Source: Arenicola marina
Taxonomy: Eukaryota; Annelida; Polychaeta; Arenicolidae
NCBI GenBank assembly: GCA_964019135.1
Contig: OZ025249.1
Coordinates: forward strand, 38,577,759-38,641,758
Length of the DNA stretch: 64,000 nucleotides
Direction: 5' to 3'
Shown here one piece after another: positions 40,801 to 47,886 of this stretch. The first letter of the stretch is position 1; every line of letters begins with the position of its first letter. The notes beneath the pieces were generated by a model, which was not told the DNA's origin, did no database searches, and worked only from the letters and a program-made list of their open reading frames with translations. A program made the translations under genes and the position numbers.

Positions 40801-43800
40801 ATATGGGGCTAGGTGTCGCCTGGGAGGTTCTCGCGCTTGCCAAAGTAAACAAGTGTCCCAGTTATTCATTTTACGACAGTTTCCCGTCGCAAAAAATACT
40901 TCCATTCCCCCAGAGTGTCCTTTAGTCACTCCGGCAAAGGCCGGTCGTCTATCTAGCAAGAGGAGTCATTGGTGTCCCCTACACAGTCTATGTACCGCTC
41001 TCCTCCCATCCAGCGATAATACGCTCTACGGAGTATCTAACTGGGTCAGGCTGGCGGACTGAAAGTGATAGGTCCTCGTATATTATGTGGCCGTTGTCAG
41101 TCGGTTGCCTTTGTTTGTTTGCATCCTCAGCGTTTGCGAGTGCGATAACAGCGCAATAGAACAACGGTTTACGTGACGTTTGCTATTTATCTGCTGTGTC
41201 GTCTGCTTCCCACGGCGCGAACGGATGGTCGGAGTTGGAACCAAGCGAACCAATGGTCAATGTTGGAACCAAAGCGAACGGATGGTCGGATTTGGAACCA
41301 AGCGAACCAATGGTCAAGGCTGGCTGTAGCCAAAGTAAACGGATGGTCGGAGTTAGTACCAAAGCGAACGGATGGTCGGAGTTGGAACCAAAACGAACGG
41401 ATGGTCAAAGTTGAAGCCAAAGCGAACGGATTGTCGGAATTGGAGCCAAAGCAAACGGATGATCGGAGTTAGAACCCAACCGAACTGGTTGTTGGAGTTG
41501 GAACCAAAGTGATGTGGACCACAAGTTTATAAATAACAGGGCTGTCTTGCATTTGTGTGAGGATGGAATTGGGGGGAATGTAATGCTGTATATTATGCTT
41601 GGTTTTTGGTCTATGAAATTATGTTTAGTTTCATAATTATGTTTTACGGACTTGGTGTTTTGATAACATAAACTTAGGCCATGGATATTGTGCACGGTTT
41701 GTGGACATTGCATGCGTGTTATCCATAAAGACACCATAGAAGTTATACTTATAGATCATCATGCGAGGCATCACTCTCGACTGGGATGGAACTGAATTAA
41801 GGACAATTCGCTTGCTCTTTTTGTGGTTCTCAGAGTTCTGTGAGAGGTCTACGCTTCACAGTCTCAAGCACTACAGACATACCCTCTACCAGCCCACGCC
41901 CTACCACAGATCCATGCTTTCCAGTTCCACGCTCTACAGACCCTCGCTCTATAGTCCCACGCTCTACAGGAGCAAGCGTTACAGTCCTTCGCTCTACAGT
42001 CCCTCGCTCTCCAGTCCCTCGCTCTACAATCCCTTGCTCTACAGTCTCTCGCTCTACAGCCCCTCGCTCTACAGTCCCTCGCTCTACAGTCACTTGCTCT
42101 ACAGTCTCTCGCTCTACAGACCCTTGCTGGACAATGCCACGCTCTACATGTCCCAGCTCTACAGTCTCATGCTCTACAGACCCATGCTCTACAATACCAC
42201 GCTTTACATGTCCCCGCTTTACAGTTATACGCTCTACAGTCTCATGTTCTACAGACCCGTGCTCTACAATCCCACGCTCTACATGTCCCAGCTCTAGTCA
42301 TACGTTCTACAGTCTCATGCTCTACAGACCCATGCTCTACAGACCCACGCTCTATAGACCCACGCTGTACAGTTCCACGTTCTACAGACCCACGTTCTGT
42401 CACGCTATATAGTCCCACGCTCTACAGGCCATTGCCCTTGCTTTATTCTTAAGTATTGAGTGCAAATAATAAAGATACATGTCTTTGACTTGGATCCTTG
42501 TTTCATTATCTAAGAGGCAGGCTCCAGATCCCATATATCTACCCTCTTCTAAGCTCCGAATTCCTGCTTAGCGCCTACGTAGATAAACATATCTCCTTAT
42601 GGAGTATTTTATTGATTACGGTCTAACAACTCGTTTCCCGTCACCTAAGCCCCGATCGGGGCCTGCCTCCAATGACTTCATCCCTTCGCCATGAAATCCC
42701 CGGTCACCACTCTCGCCATCCGCCATCCGCCATGTTCGTGTTGGCAAGTTGGTACTGATGTCACGTCCTTTCATCTTTGCTGGAGTCTGATTTACTGGGT
42801 AGTGAGAGACTCCGAGGTGTTTGCTTTAGATATGGCAGTGAGAGGGCCCCTTCCCTAAGCCTGACACCGTGCCTCCTTGTCACTCGCTGGTCTAATCCCT
42901 GAATAACTCCTGTATATTTTCATGAAGATGCCCGTCCCATCCGCCCACCCTTCCTCCTCCCTCACCACACAACCCAATCCCTCCACGCCACCCACCAACG
43001 CCCCCAACCGCCACGCCCTCTAGCCGCTCTCCCTCCAAGCTAAGCCTCATTCACTTGAGATTTGCAACCCCACTCCCCACACCCCGACCCCATCTCCTCC
43101 ACCCCACGAGCCCAGGATAAAGGAACCTTATAGAACCACGTGGTCGCCTCCACCATGATGAGTATTTCGGCCCAAGCGCCGCGTAGTACTATTACCTTGG
43201 CCTCCTAGTCCTGGCGCTCTCGACGGCCCGTGGAGACTTGGCGTCATCGTCTTGACAACATCACCGCTCTGTCCGTCCCGATGTAGGCCTACCCCCCAGG
43301 AGGCTGCACGGCCCACTTAACCCAAGCGTGAAAAAAATATTAAAGATGGCCTAAAACAACAATATATCCATCTTTCCCTTTGGTCACGAACCTTGAATTT
43401 TTCATTTCAAAATTTCATTTTTCAAAAATGTTGTTGTTTCTCGCTTTCTGGAGCCTTCGCCAACAGCGCACTGTGACTCACGTACATATCCCTTATCGAC
43501 GGTCATCCCTTGAGAAGGTTCGAGTATCCAGCTTCTTTCTGTCTGAGCAGTCTTTTTTTTTCTTCCTGGCCAATTATCTTATTTTCAACACAAACTTCTA
43601 GTGACTCGTACCCGTTCTATTTCGCCACGGGGCTTTTAGTTATTTGCCTTATATTTACAATATATGAGGCCACATTGTGAAATAGATTCATGTGTTCCCA
43701 TGGTGTCCTCATTAGTAATCACGCCGTTTCCTCTTTCAGACTCAAGTATTGACATCCTCTTGGAAAAATTGACTGACACCGAAGGCGAGGAGGTTTCCGA

Positions 43801-45298
43801 CAGGTAAACACATATCAAAGCACATCATGTCTGTTAAAGTTGCCGTAAAATCTCACTTACATGATGACATTTTCAATTATATACTGGACGTAAACTCTTG
43901 AAAAAACGTATGTTGTATTAAATCGTTAGTTTTGTAATGGTTTCACGTTAGAAGACTGAATAATTGTCATAGATGTCACAAGAGAGCATCTTCCAAGTTG
44001 GAGTAAACTAGAAACAGCTCTATCTATCAATGTAAACAGCCTTCGATATATTCATCGGTATAGCTAATCATAATACGGACTTCGTTCTGTCTTTAACTGC
44101 TTACCTAGTACACACAGATTGGTTAATACGAAACAACCATATAGCGCCTCTGCAATATTGTTATGTTCTTTACGGCAGAAATATTTCTAAGTGACTAAAC
44201 ATATATCGGAACAGCTATTACCTGATCTTGCGTATTGTTACGCAAGATGACAATATTAGATAATGAAACAAGTAAACCTTACATAATGGTTATACAGACC
44301 CTTAAGGGGTCCACAGTCCAACGTCACACTACGTACCCTTACGTAACATTACGTACCCTTACGTAACATTACGTACCCTTACGTAACATTACGTACCATT
44401 ACGCCGGACTGTGTAACTGAACATATGGATAAGACACCAGGAAGGTGGGGGACAGACAAGCCCACCGGAAAAGGGTAGTGACCGTAGCAGGTGACAGGAA
44501 TGGGACGGTGGGCGGGACAATTCGATTGGCGATACTGTTGGGTTACTGCCACTGGTCAGAGAGAGATTCTCCCTAGATCACGGCTTGACCATCAAAATGA
44601 CCGGAAATGAACAACCAGATTGCAGCGTCGAAATCGATTTAACCAGTGCACCGGACGTAAACAAACACACGTGCAGGGTGAATATATTACCGTAAATATC
44701 TGAATAGCGGCTGCCTCGCCTGCATTACAACAGTATTCAGATATATAAAATTACTGAATAAAAGAACAATCGACCACAGCATCAATACACGTATCGCGTT
44801 GTTAATAATTTGCATATACATGTATATCATGTATCGGACGATGTGCCAATATCATACATTCTTCTTTGAAATAAGCGTAAACAAAAAACAAGTGACCTCA
44901 AGTCTTCCAAGCGATGCCGGTCTTGAAAATAGGGTCTTTAACAACATGCTGATTTATATTCTGCGCAGCTTCCATTTGCATTTACCCATTTCTATTTGAA
45001 CGAATTTTCATTATTTGTGCGCAAAATGATGATTCGGATGCATAATTTTCAGGGTAGTCATCAGAGTCATCCTACAATTCACAAATTAGCCGATTGGGCT
45101 AGAAAGTCCAGTGACAAAACACATTTTTGTTTCCTTCCTTGACTACTAGGGCGAGAAAGCTTTCACGGACACGTAGCCTATACACCTTATACTTCTCCCC
45201 ACAGAACAAGCAGCGATGATGTCTCCCGGGTCCTTCCACTGCCACCTGCCGGCGTCAAGCGAGACGCCTTCTATAGCGACTGGAAGAGACGGAAGTAA
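1353..45298 (+). CDS. Secreted peptide precursor, candidate neuropeptide/peptide hormone; join(1353-1422, 39059-39163, 43740-43803, 45205-45298)
   Basis: Seen: four exons with good donors and acceptors join in phases 1, 1 and 2 into one 111-codon frame (110 residues plus TAA). Residues 1-23 form a signal peptide (MKLALLASLATFLLVTDC core). Residues 24-58 are a charged, probably helical spacer with two cysteines (C46, C56). Residues 59-80 are acidic. The C-terminus has a KR site (98-99), then DAFYSDW (100-106), then KRRK (107-110) and stop. Known: prohormone convertases cut at KR and a carboxypeptidase trims basic C-termini, so a free-acid heptapeptide is expected; with no Gly before KRRK, amidation is not. 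Inference: a secreted signalling peptide. FYS-W recalls arthropod kinins (FxxWG-amide), but the spacing differs and the amidation Gly is missing, so I do not assign a family. Introns are 37.6, 4.6 and 1.4 kb. Confidence 0.8.
2180..2690. repeat. 15-bp minisatellite
   Basis: Tandem units based on ATTATATCCATTGAC and ATTATATGCGTTGAC alternate, so the effective period is partly 30 bp. Both ends decay into degenerate copies. The unit length is a multiple of three, so the array stays open on both strands (on the - strand as repeats of NVNGY/NVNAY), but nothing suggests it is translated. Confidence 0.85.
2856..3075 (+). repeat. Dispersed repeat built on GTGTCGATTTTTC motifs, copy 1
   Basis: A low-complexity element with irregularly repeated words such as CAGTGTCGAAT and GTCGATTTTTC. 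A second copy in the same orientation lies at 60079-60262. The two align over about 180 bases in the same order, so this is an interspersed family and not a local tandem repeat. Family unknown. Confidence 0.6.
3224..3515 (-). mobile_element. TTAA-type MITE, copy 1 (one end lost)
   Basis: Begins right after TTAA (3220-3223) with AGTTGCATATCGAGG and CCCGCCAAAACTAAGCC, the terminal inverted repeat of the complete copy at 14476-14857. The body matches that copy in reverse orientation, including the blocks around CCCGGGACACCACAGAA and TTAGCCTTGCCCGTGATATC (in the complement). The opposite terminal repeat is not recognisable. No coding capacity. Confidence 0.65.
3516..4439. other. Intron sequence without recognised features
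   Basis: AT-rich sequence with only short open frames and no splice pair that fits the gene's phases. I see nothing that can be supported as a feature. Confidence 0.4.
4440..4690. repeat. About 66-bp tandem repeat, roughly 3.7 copies
   Basis: TTAAGCTTAC/TTAAGATTAC recurs at about 4450, 4518, 4583 and 4647. Each is followed by CGATTACCCGTTGGAGGG-like and TGTCATAGACAGCTC-like blocks. Units are clearly related but diverged. Confidence 0.75.
4862..5075. repeat. Degenerate about 52-bp tandem repeat
   Basis: Four loosely conserved units carry an ATGTCAACCG-like block followed by CGCTTTATATAAA-like words. The divergence is high, so exact borders are uncertain. Confidence 0.45.
5076..7654. other. 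Intron sequence with simple repeats
   Basis: Contains a (TA)n run near 5787-5817, a long CT-rich tract (about 6215-6315), G-rich runs near 6600-6665 and scattered short open frames. No exon with supporting phase is convincing apart from the weak 27-nt candidate at 5343-5369. Confidence 0.4.
7655..7925 (+). mobile_element. tRNA-derived SINE-like element
   Basis: Shows RNA polymerase III internal promoter boxes in tRNA order and spacing: an A-box-like TAGCCTAGTTGGTAGCGTG near 7675-7693 and a B-box-like GGGTTCGCGCCCC near 7737-7749. The intervening sequence does not fold as a proper tRNA, and an unrelated body of about 170 bases follows. The 3' border is uncertain because no clear tail or target duplication is seen. 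Confidence 0.5.
7926..8545. other. Intron sequence without recognised features
   Basis: Mixed unique-looking sequence. A small open frame on the - strand (7948-8208) has no recognisable motif. Nothing further can be supported. Confidence 0.4.
8546..8813. repeat. About 34-bp tandem repeat, roughly 8 diverged units
   Basis: Units carry GACGTCTAAGGGTTTATCA-like sequence followed by CTGTTATA and TTTG. Early units read CGTTTAAGGGTTAATCA. Length varies between units and divergence is moderate to high. Confidence 0.7.
8884..9152. repeat. 32-bp minisatellite carrying CRE motifs
   Basis: Units start at 8884, 8916, 8948, 8980, 9012, 9044, 9076, 9108 and 9140 (the last partial), an exact 32-bp period. 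Each opens with ATGACGTCATTG or a one- or two-base variant and continues with TATGACAAACATCTCAT. Five units keep an intact TGACGTCA palindrome (8917, 8949, 9013, 9045, 9109), the known CREB/ATF full site. Confidence 0.9.
9153..13846. other. Intron sequence with simple repeats
   Basis: Holds a C-run plus (AC)n tract near 9419-9455, a (TA)n-rich stretch near 10838-10885, G-runs near 11618-11675, a CT-rich tract near 12770-12950 and a G-run near 13590. A juxtaposed acceptor/donor (TTCCTCGCAG|GTGAGA) lies at 10361-10376. No coding exon is supported. Confidence 0.4.
13847..14136. mobile_element. Non-autonomous DNA transposon (MITE) with CAGNGGCGGATCTAG ends, copy 1
   Basis: Ends are CAGTGGCGGATCTAGCGGGG on the left and AATTCCTAGATCCGCCCCTG on the right, inverted repeats of each other. 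The sequence GGCTGTG occurs directly outside the left end and again at the right end, consistent with a 7-8 bp target duplication as in hAT elements. The interior is C/G-run rich and holds several copies of a GGTCGCAAGTTTTCAGAGAG block. No transposase. Related copies lie at 45719 and 55217. Confidence 0.7.
14165..14325 (+). repeat. Dispersed repeat, copy 1 of an inverted pair
   Basis: The block with CAGGTCAGGATCAATA, GGGGTCGGGTAGGGGTC, AAAGACAAT and GGCGACACGACACATGC recurs in reverse complement at 16950-17090. The order and spacing of blocks are kept. Family unknown; it directly abuts the MITE at 13847-14136. Confidence 0.6.
14476..14857 (+). mobile_element. TTAA-type MITE, complete copy
   Basis: A 382-bp element flanked on both sides by TTAA (14472-14475 and 14858-14861). 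Its ends form about 34-bp terminal inverted repeats, AGTTGCATGTGGAGCTC on the left and AGTTGCATGTCGAGTTC in the complement of the right, both continuing into TTTCCCGCCAAAACTAA. TTAA target sites are typical of piggyBac-group transposons, but no transposase is encoded. A partial copy in opposite orientation lies at 3224. Confidence 0.8.
14862..16930. other. Intron sequence with simple repeats
   Basis: Includes a GGT/GTG trinucleotide tract near 15813-15870 and a long purine/G-rich stretch (15840-16110). The open frames opposite it are C-rich low-complexity artefacts. No exon supported. Confidence 0.4.
16950..17090 (-). repeat. Dispersed repeat, copy 2 of an inverted pair
   Basis: Reverse-complement match to 14165-14325: GCATGTGTCGTGTCGCCAA, ATTGTCTTTGCACGGGT, GACCCCTACCCCGATATA and TTGATCCTGACCTG are all present in the expected order. 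Somewhat more diverged than its partner. Confidence 0.6.
17366..36717. repeat. Giant 37-bp minisatellite (about 523 units, 19.35 kb)
   Basis: The unit starts CCACAGACCACCACAGTCC and ends CTGGGATCTGT, with a G6 run between. The consensus contains no stop codon in any of six frames and 37 is not divisible by three, so the array reads open for thousands of codons on both strands. Those frames cycle through all three phases of the unit every 111 bp and are not genes. Recurrent unit variants (CATGG for CAGGG, CATGCGG, CTGAGATCTATCGACAG, CGTGGGG) mark higher-order blocks. The array lies within intron 1 of the peptide gene. Confidence 0.97.
36718..38920. other. Intron sequence after the giant array
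   Basis: Contains a CGGCT pentamer run (about 37531-37560), a GGTT run (37810-37830) and a G-rich tract (37980-38050). The remaining sequence is AT-rich. No supported exon until 39059. Confidence 0.4.
38921..38985 (+). repeat. Diverged duplicate of the exon-2 acceptor junction
   Basis: TTCATTGTTTAACTCG...GTGTCGCAG|CCTCCGGTGTGATGAAGCC matches 39021-39085, the real branch region, acceptor and first bases of exon 2, with 24 of 28 identical bases around the junction. The duplicate AG (38955-38956) is 102 bp upstream of the real one (39057-39058). It is an intact acceptor by sequence. Confidence 0.7.
39059..39163 (+). CDS. Peptide-precursor exon 2 (two-cysteine spacer)
   Basis: Acceptor GTGTTGCAG at 39050-39058 follows a pyrimidine-rich stretch with a CTAAC branch-point-like motif (39030-39034). 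The donor is AGAG|GTGGGT. It is 105 nt long, phase 1 to phase 1, and completes Ala24. It encodes 35 residues including ERELFRELICVLRGKTAREC, with two cysteines ten residues apart. A diverged second copy of its acceptor junction lies 102 bp upstream, at 38956. Confidence 0.8.
39273..39655 (+). mobile_element. Retroposon-like segment with TTGAA-type tail
   Basis: Ends in TATTAAATAAATGATATTG followed by ATTGAATTGAATCTGAATC, a short-repeat tail like those at the 3' ends of many invertebrate LINE and SINE copies. Its first 210 bases recur at 40353-40562. No reverse-transcriptase motif is visible, so the family and 5' border are uncertain. Confidence 0.45.
40353..40562 (+). repeat. Second copy of the 210-bp segment from 39273
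   Basis: Near-identical to 39273-39483 from ATATTACGCGTTAGG through CCCCGGGAATCCA, with a few substitutions plus a short replaced stretch near 40479-40488. It lacks the tail seen in the first copy. Same orientation, 1080 bp apart. Confidence 0.75.
41216..41512. repeat. 29-bp minisatellite, about 10 units
   Basis: Units based on GCGAACGGATGGTCGGAGTT followed by GGAACCAAA. Some units read CCAATGGTCAATGTTGG. Unit length is mostly 28-29 bp and borders are fairly sharp. Confidence 0.85.
41885..42430. repeat. 15-bp minisatellite, about 36 units
   Basis: Units based on TCGCTCTACAGTCCC, with variants such as CACGCTCTACATGTC. Because 15 is a multiple of three, one + frame reads SLYSP-like pentapeptides for more than 100 codons, but the array is inside intron 2 and the frame has no other support. 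Confidence 0.9.
43740..43803 (+). CDS. Peptide-precursor exon 3 (acidic spacer)
   Basis: A 64-nt exon between acceptor TTTCCTCTTTCAG and donor GACAG|GTAAAC. It enters in phase 1 and leaves in phase 2, which matches both neighbours. It encodes DSSIDILLEKLTDTEGEEVSD, an acidic stretch typical of prohormone spacers. Confidence 0.8.
43804..45204 (+). other. Intron 3 of the peptide gene (1.4 kb)
   Basis: Donor GTAAAC at 43804, acceptor CCCCACAG ending 45204. Contains one 20-bp tandem repeat (44331-44402). The rest is AT-rich with no further feature. Confidence 0.75.
44331..44402. repeat. 20-bp tandem repeat with TTACGTAA sites
   Basis: Three and a half units of ACGTACCCTTACGTAACATT. Each junction makes the palindrome TTACGTAA (44339, 44359, 44379), the known PAR-bZIP/C/EBP-type site. 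The array is bracketed by CACAGTCC (44311-44318) and its reverse complement GGACTGTG (44406-44413). Confidence 0.85.
45205..45298 (+). CDS. Peptide-precursor exon 4 (mature peptide and stop)
   Basis: Acceptor CTTCTCCCCACAG ends at 45204. The exon completes Arg80, then runs through a Pro-rich linker (VLPLPPAGV) to KR-DAFYSDW-KRRK and TAA at 45296-45298. The basic sites on both sides of a seven-residue peptide are the main evidence for a processed signalling peptide. Confidence 0.82.
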
Positions 45299-45718
45299 GA
45301 CCGCGCTTCGCTGCGCATGCGCACAGCCAGCGCGCAGACGCTGACTCTCCTTACAATCTGCGACCTCCGCGGGAATACGTTGGAGATGTTTGATGTACCT
45401 CAGCGTGTAGTTTTGGCTATGAGGGTATTTTGGTTTACAAGGCGCTGTTTGACCTCTCATTAAGAGGCCGCTGTACAGATCCAGGCCCCCATAATATGCA
45501 CCATAAAAAAGACCGGTTCCCGGTACCGCCAGGAGCTAACCGCATCATTCTCGTGACCATGCAAAATCAGACAACATTTCATCCAATCAGCTTGGCTGCT
45601 TTGAGTCGGTATTATTATGCAGAAGAGGTTGGGTATTATGGCTATCATTTATATTATGCTGCACAATAGCCCATAAGCAGTTCAAAGTACTGATATATAT
45701 ATGTGATAAATACGGACC
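45299..45718. other. Presumed 3' untranslated/intergenic region
   Basis: Starts with a CpG-rich patch holding the NRF-1-like palindrome, then becomes AT-rich. No supported coding frame. Confidence 0.4.
45312..45323. promoter_or_regulatory. NRF-1-like palindrome just after the stop codon
   Basis: TGCGCATGCGCA is a full match to the known NRF-1 palindrome and lies in a short CpG-rich patch 14 bases after the peptide gene's stop. Such sites usually mark promoters, but I found no downstream or divergent exon to go with it, so the role is open. Confidence 0.25.
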
Positions 45719-45961
45719 ATAGGCGGAAGAACCGGGGGAGGGCATCCGGGGCACGTGCCCTCCCTAACAAAATATTGGTGGTGGGGGGGGCACAGGTATC
45801 TTTGTGCCCCCCCCCAATAATTCACAAGAACCTGAACAGACACCGACCCGCCCCCCCCACGGTCGCAAGTTTTTCAGAGAGCACCCCCCCCCCCCCGGTC
45901 GCAAGTTTTGAGAGAGAGCAACCCCCCCTCGGCAAATTGCAAATTCCTAGACCCGCCGCTG
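45719..45961. mobile_element. MITE with CAGNGGCGGATCTAG-type ends, degenerate copy
   Basis: The right end AAATTCCTAGACCCGCCGCTG and internal GGTCGCAAGTTTTTCAGAGAG blocks match the copies at 13847 and 55217. The left end (AGGCGGAAGAACCGGGGG) is diverged. No coding capacity. Confidence 0.55.
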
Positions 45962-47596
45962 AAACCTCACGATAAAGTCAATATATAGGACCTGGTACGT
46001 ATTGGTTGTGTCCCCCCAATCGCCACAATCTTCCTTCGCCCATGCGGACATTTTAAGTGAACACAAATTTAGTACTAAGCTATGCCCCTCACTCCGTTAT
46101 GAGAGTATGGTCAGTGACGAAGATAAATCGCGTTGAACATTGTTTTTTCACAGACATTATGGCACCTATTTTATTTATCTCTTATATACGGGATTATAAC
46201 CCCCATCAGGAAAGTGTCTAACACATGACTTCAGTAATTGAACCCAAGGAAACAATTTGCTTTTCTTTTGGGGGGATTTTCAAAAGAACACAACAACGAA
46301 TGTTGCCATAATTTGAGATGATAATGAGCTTGTTCTAGTTGGAATTTACCATCTGAAATTTAATTTTCAAGTTGTGTTTGGATCGAAGTTATTCATTTCG
46401 CAATAAATTATTTATTAAGGAATGTTCGTTCGACTTTTCCTTTGGGGTCTGGTAACAAACTGCCGAGTTATCCGCTAGAGGTTCCAGTTTGAGCTCATGA
46501 TAAGGTAATCACCGACTGATCTATGCAGGATCAACCTACACCATAGGCAAGCTATTTCCGTTGGGTCAATGCTTCAAGGCCACGTCTTCCAACCTTAAAT
46601 CTCGGAATCCCACCAACAAAGTTTGATACTCAAGCAAATAGACAGCATATATATAAATATACCTCATCAAACATGATATTAGGCCGAACCATCCGTGCAA
46701 ACCCTGACATGTTTGATTATTTGCGGGGCTGGTATTGAAGGACCAATTACAGCTAAGTTAACAATACTGTAACGGGATTTCTGGCCAATCAACAGGCTGG
46801 CTACGGCAATGTGCTGACGTCACGAGAAGAAGCTGCGAAGGTGGTCAGCTCTTGGCTTTTGTGCATACAGATTATCTGTAATAAGTGCAGTCCAGTATCC
46901 GGCCTAAGCAAGGGATTTCTCCCTTGGCTGTTGGTTTGGGGACGCCTTTGATTTATTTCCGGCTTTTAGCCAGACGAAATAAATAGCATATTATACATGT
47001 CTTGGGTAATTTCTTTATCGTGAAGCGATGTTCTAACAGTGTTCGTTGCCGGCAAATATGTGGGTCTCACCATCGCAACACACGTCATCAGTAAGTAAAA
47101 TACAATATTTCTCCTCCGTAATGGGCAACGAAAAAGTGTTGTTTTTGTGTTTTTTATATAACTTTAGCAGCTGTGAGACATTGGGTGCATTTCCTGGGTA
47201 ACCCGGGTATATCCCTAAGGTAAACCGAATACGCTCCTTACACAGCGGTGTACCTCCCAACACTGCTTTCACCCGAATCGGTTGCGCGCGCATCCATTCG
47301 GCATGCAGATGGCATCCCGTTCAAAGCGTCACGTGACATTCGGGAGAAGATGGCGCCTGACTGTAAAGTCTGCGCTGTGCTGTCTAAACGGTTTCCATAA
47401 TTGCCACTAAATGCCCCGGACATGCCCCGAACATGTGAACATTTCATCTGCATACGCTGTGGTTCTATGGACACGCCCAGAAAAACAAGTTGGGTATACC
47501 GGTCGGTAAACCTGTCCTGGTCCAAATCTTTATATTGCGTGGCGCAAGGATACGAGAGGTAACGATGGGCAGATCTAGCTATAATCTCCCAAATCA
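45962..47596. other. Intergenic sequence without recognised genes
   Basis: AT-rich to mixed sequence. A stretch starting TGTAACGGGATTTC near 46769 and holding AATAAA near 46976 resembles an old solo LTR, but no matching end or target duplication was found. No host gene is supported. Confidence 0.35.
46402..46407 (+). terminator. Candidate polyadenylation signal of the peptide gene
   Basis: This is the first AATAAA on the + strand after the stop at 45298. It would give a 3' untranslated region of about 1.1 kb that includes a degenerate MITE (45719-45961). Only position supports it; no transcript evidence is available. Confidence 0.25.
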
Positions 47597-47850
47597 GAAT
47601 TGTAAAGTTAAACGAGACTTACCTGTAAGGTGAAGTTTGACTGTAATTCCACCGAGCTATATAAACACTTAGGGATAACGTGAGATGACGTAGCGGTCAC
47701 GTGATTCAGTCTTCAGAGCGGAATTAATACACGAGCCCTATGTTTGGGTGGATCGAAGGGTGGGCACGTTATCCCTAAGTGTTTATATAGCTCGGTGGAA
47801 TTACAGTCAAACTTCACCTTACAGGTAAGTCTCGTTTAACTTTACAATTC
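47597..47850. repeat. Perfect 86-bp inverted repeat (hairpin) with CAG|GTAAGT in each arm
   Basis: Arms 47597-47682 and 47765-47850 are exact reverse complements over 86 bp, separated by 82 bp. Each arm contains ACCTTACAG|GTAAGTCTCG, which reads as a fused acceptor and donor: on the + strand at 47824/47825 and on the - strand at 47623/47622. A shorter, diverged direct copy of part of the left arm (ATTCCACC, then CACTTAGGGAT and CGTGAGA) follows at 47847-47886. Probably a MITE-like foldback element. Confidence 0.85.
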
Positions 47851-47886
47851 CACCTCGCTATAACACTTAGGGATTCCGTGAGACTT

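Larger units (their letters stand above)
39164..43739 (+). other. Intron 2 of the peptide gene (4.6 kb)
   Basis: Donor GTGGGT at 39164, acceptor CTCTTTCAG ending 43739. It holds a duplicated retroposon-like segment, a 29-bp array and a 15-bp array (listed separately). The parts 40563-41215 and 42432-43739 show nothing more than a TA run near 40773-40790 and C-rich tracts near 42940-43110. Confidence 0.7.

Noticed and set aside
41761-42297. 178-codon frame with SLYSP repeats
   Set aside because: It is the reading of a 15-bp minisatellite inside intron 2, with no start context, signal peptide or splice evidence.
45146-45460. 104-codon - strand frame opposite peptide-gene exon 4
   Set aside because: It overlaps the better supported + strand exon and has no domain or codon pattern of its own.
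46769-47040. Possible old solo LTR starting TGTAACGGGATTTC with an internal AATAAA
   Set aside because: I could not find a matching CA end with a flanking 5-bp duplication, nor a primer-binding site or second LTR, so the call is too weak.
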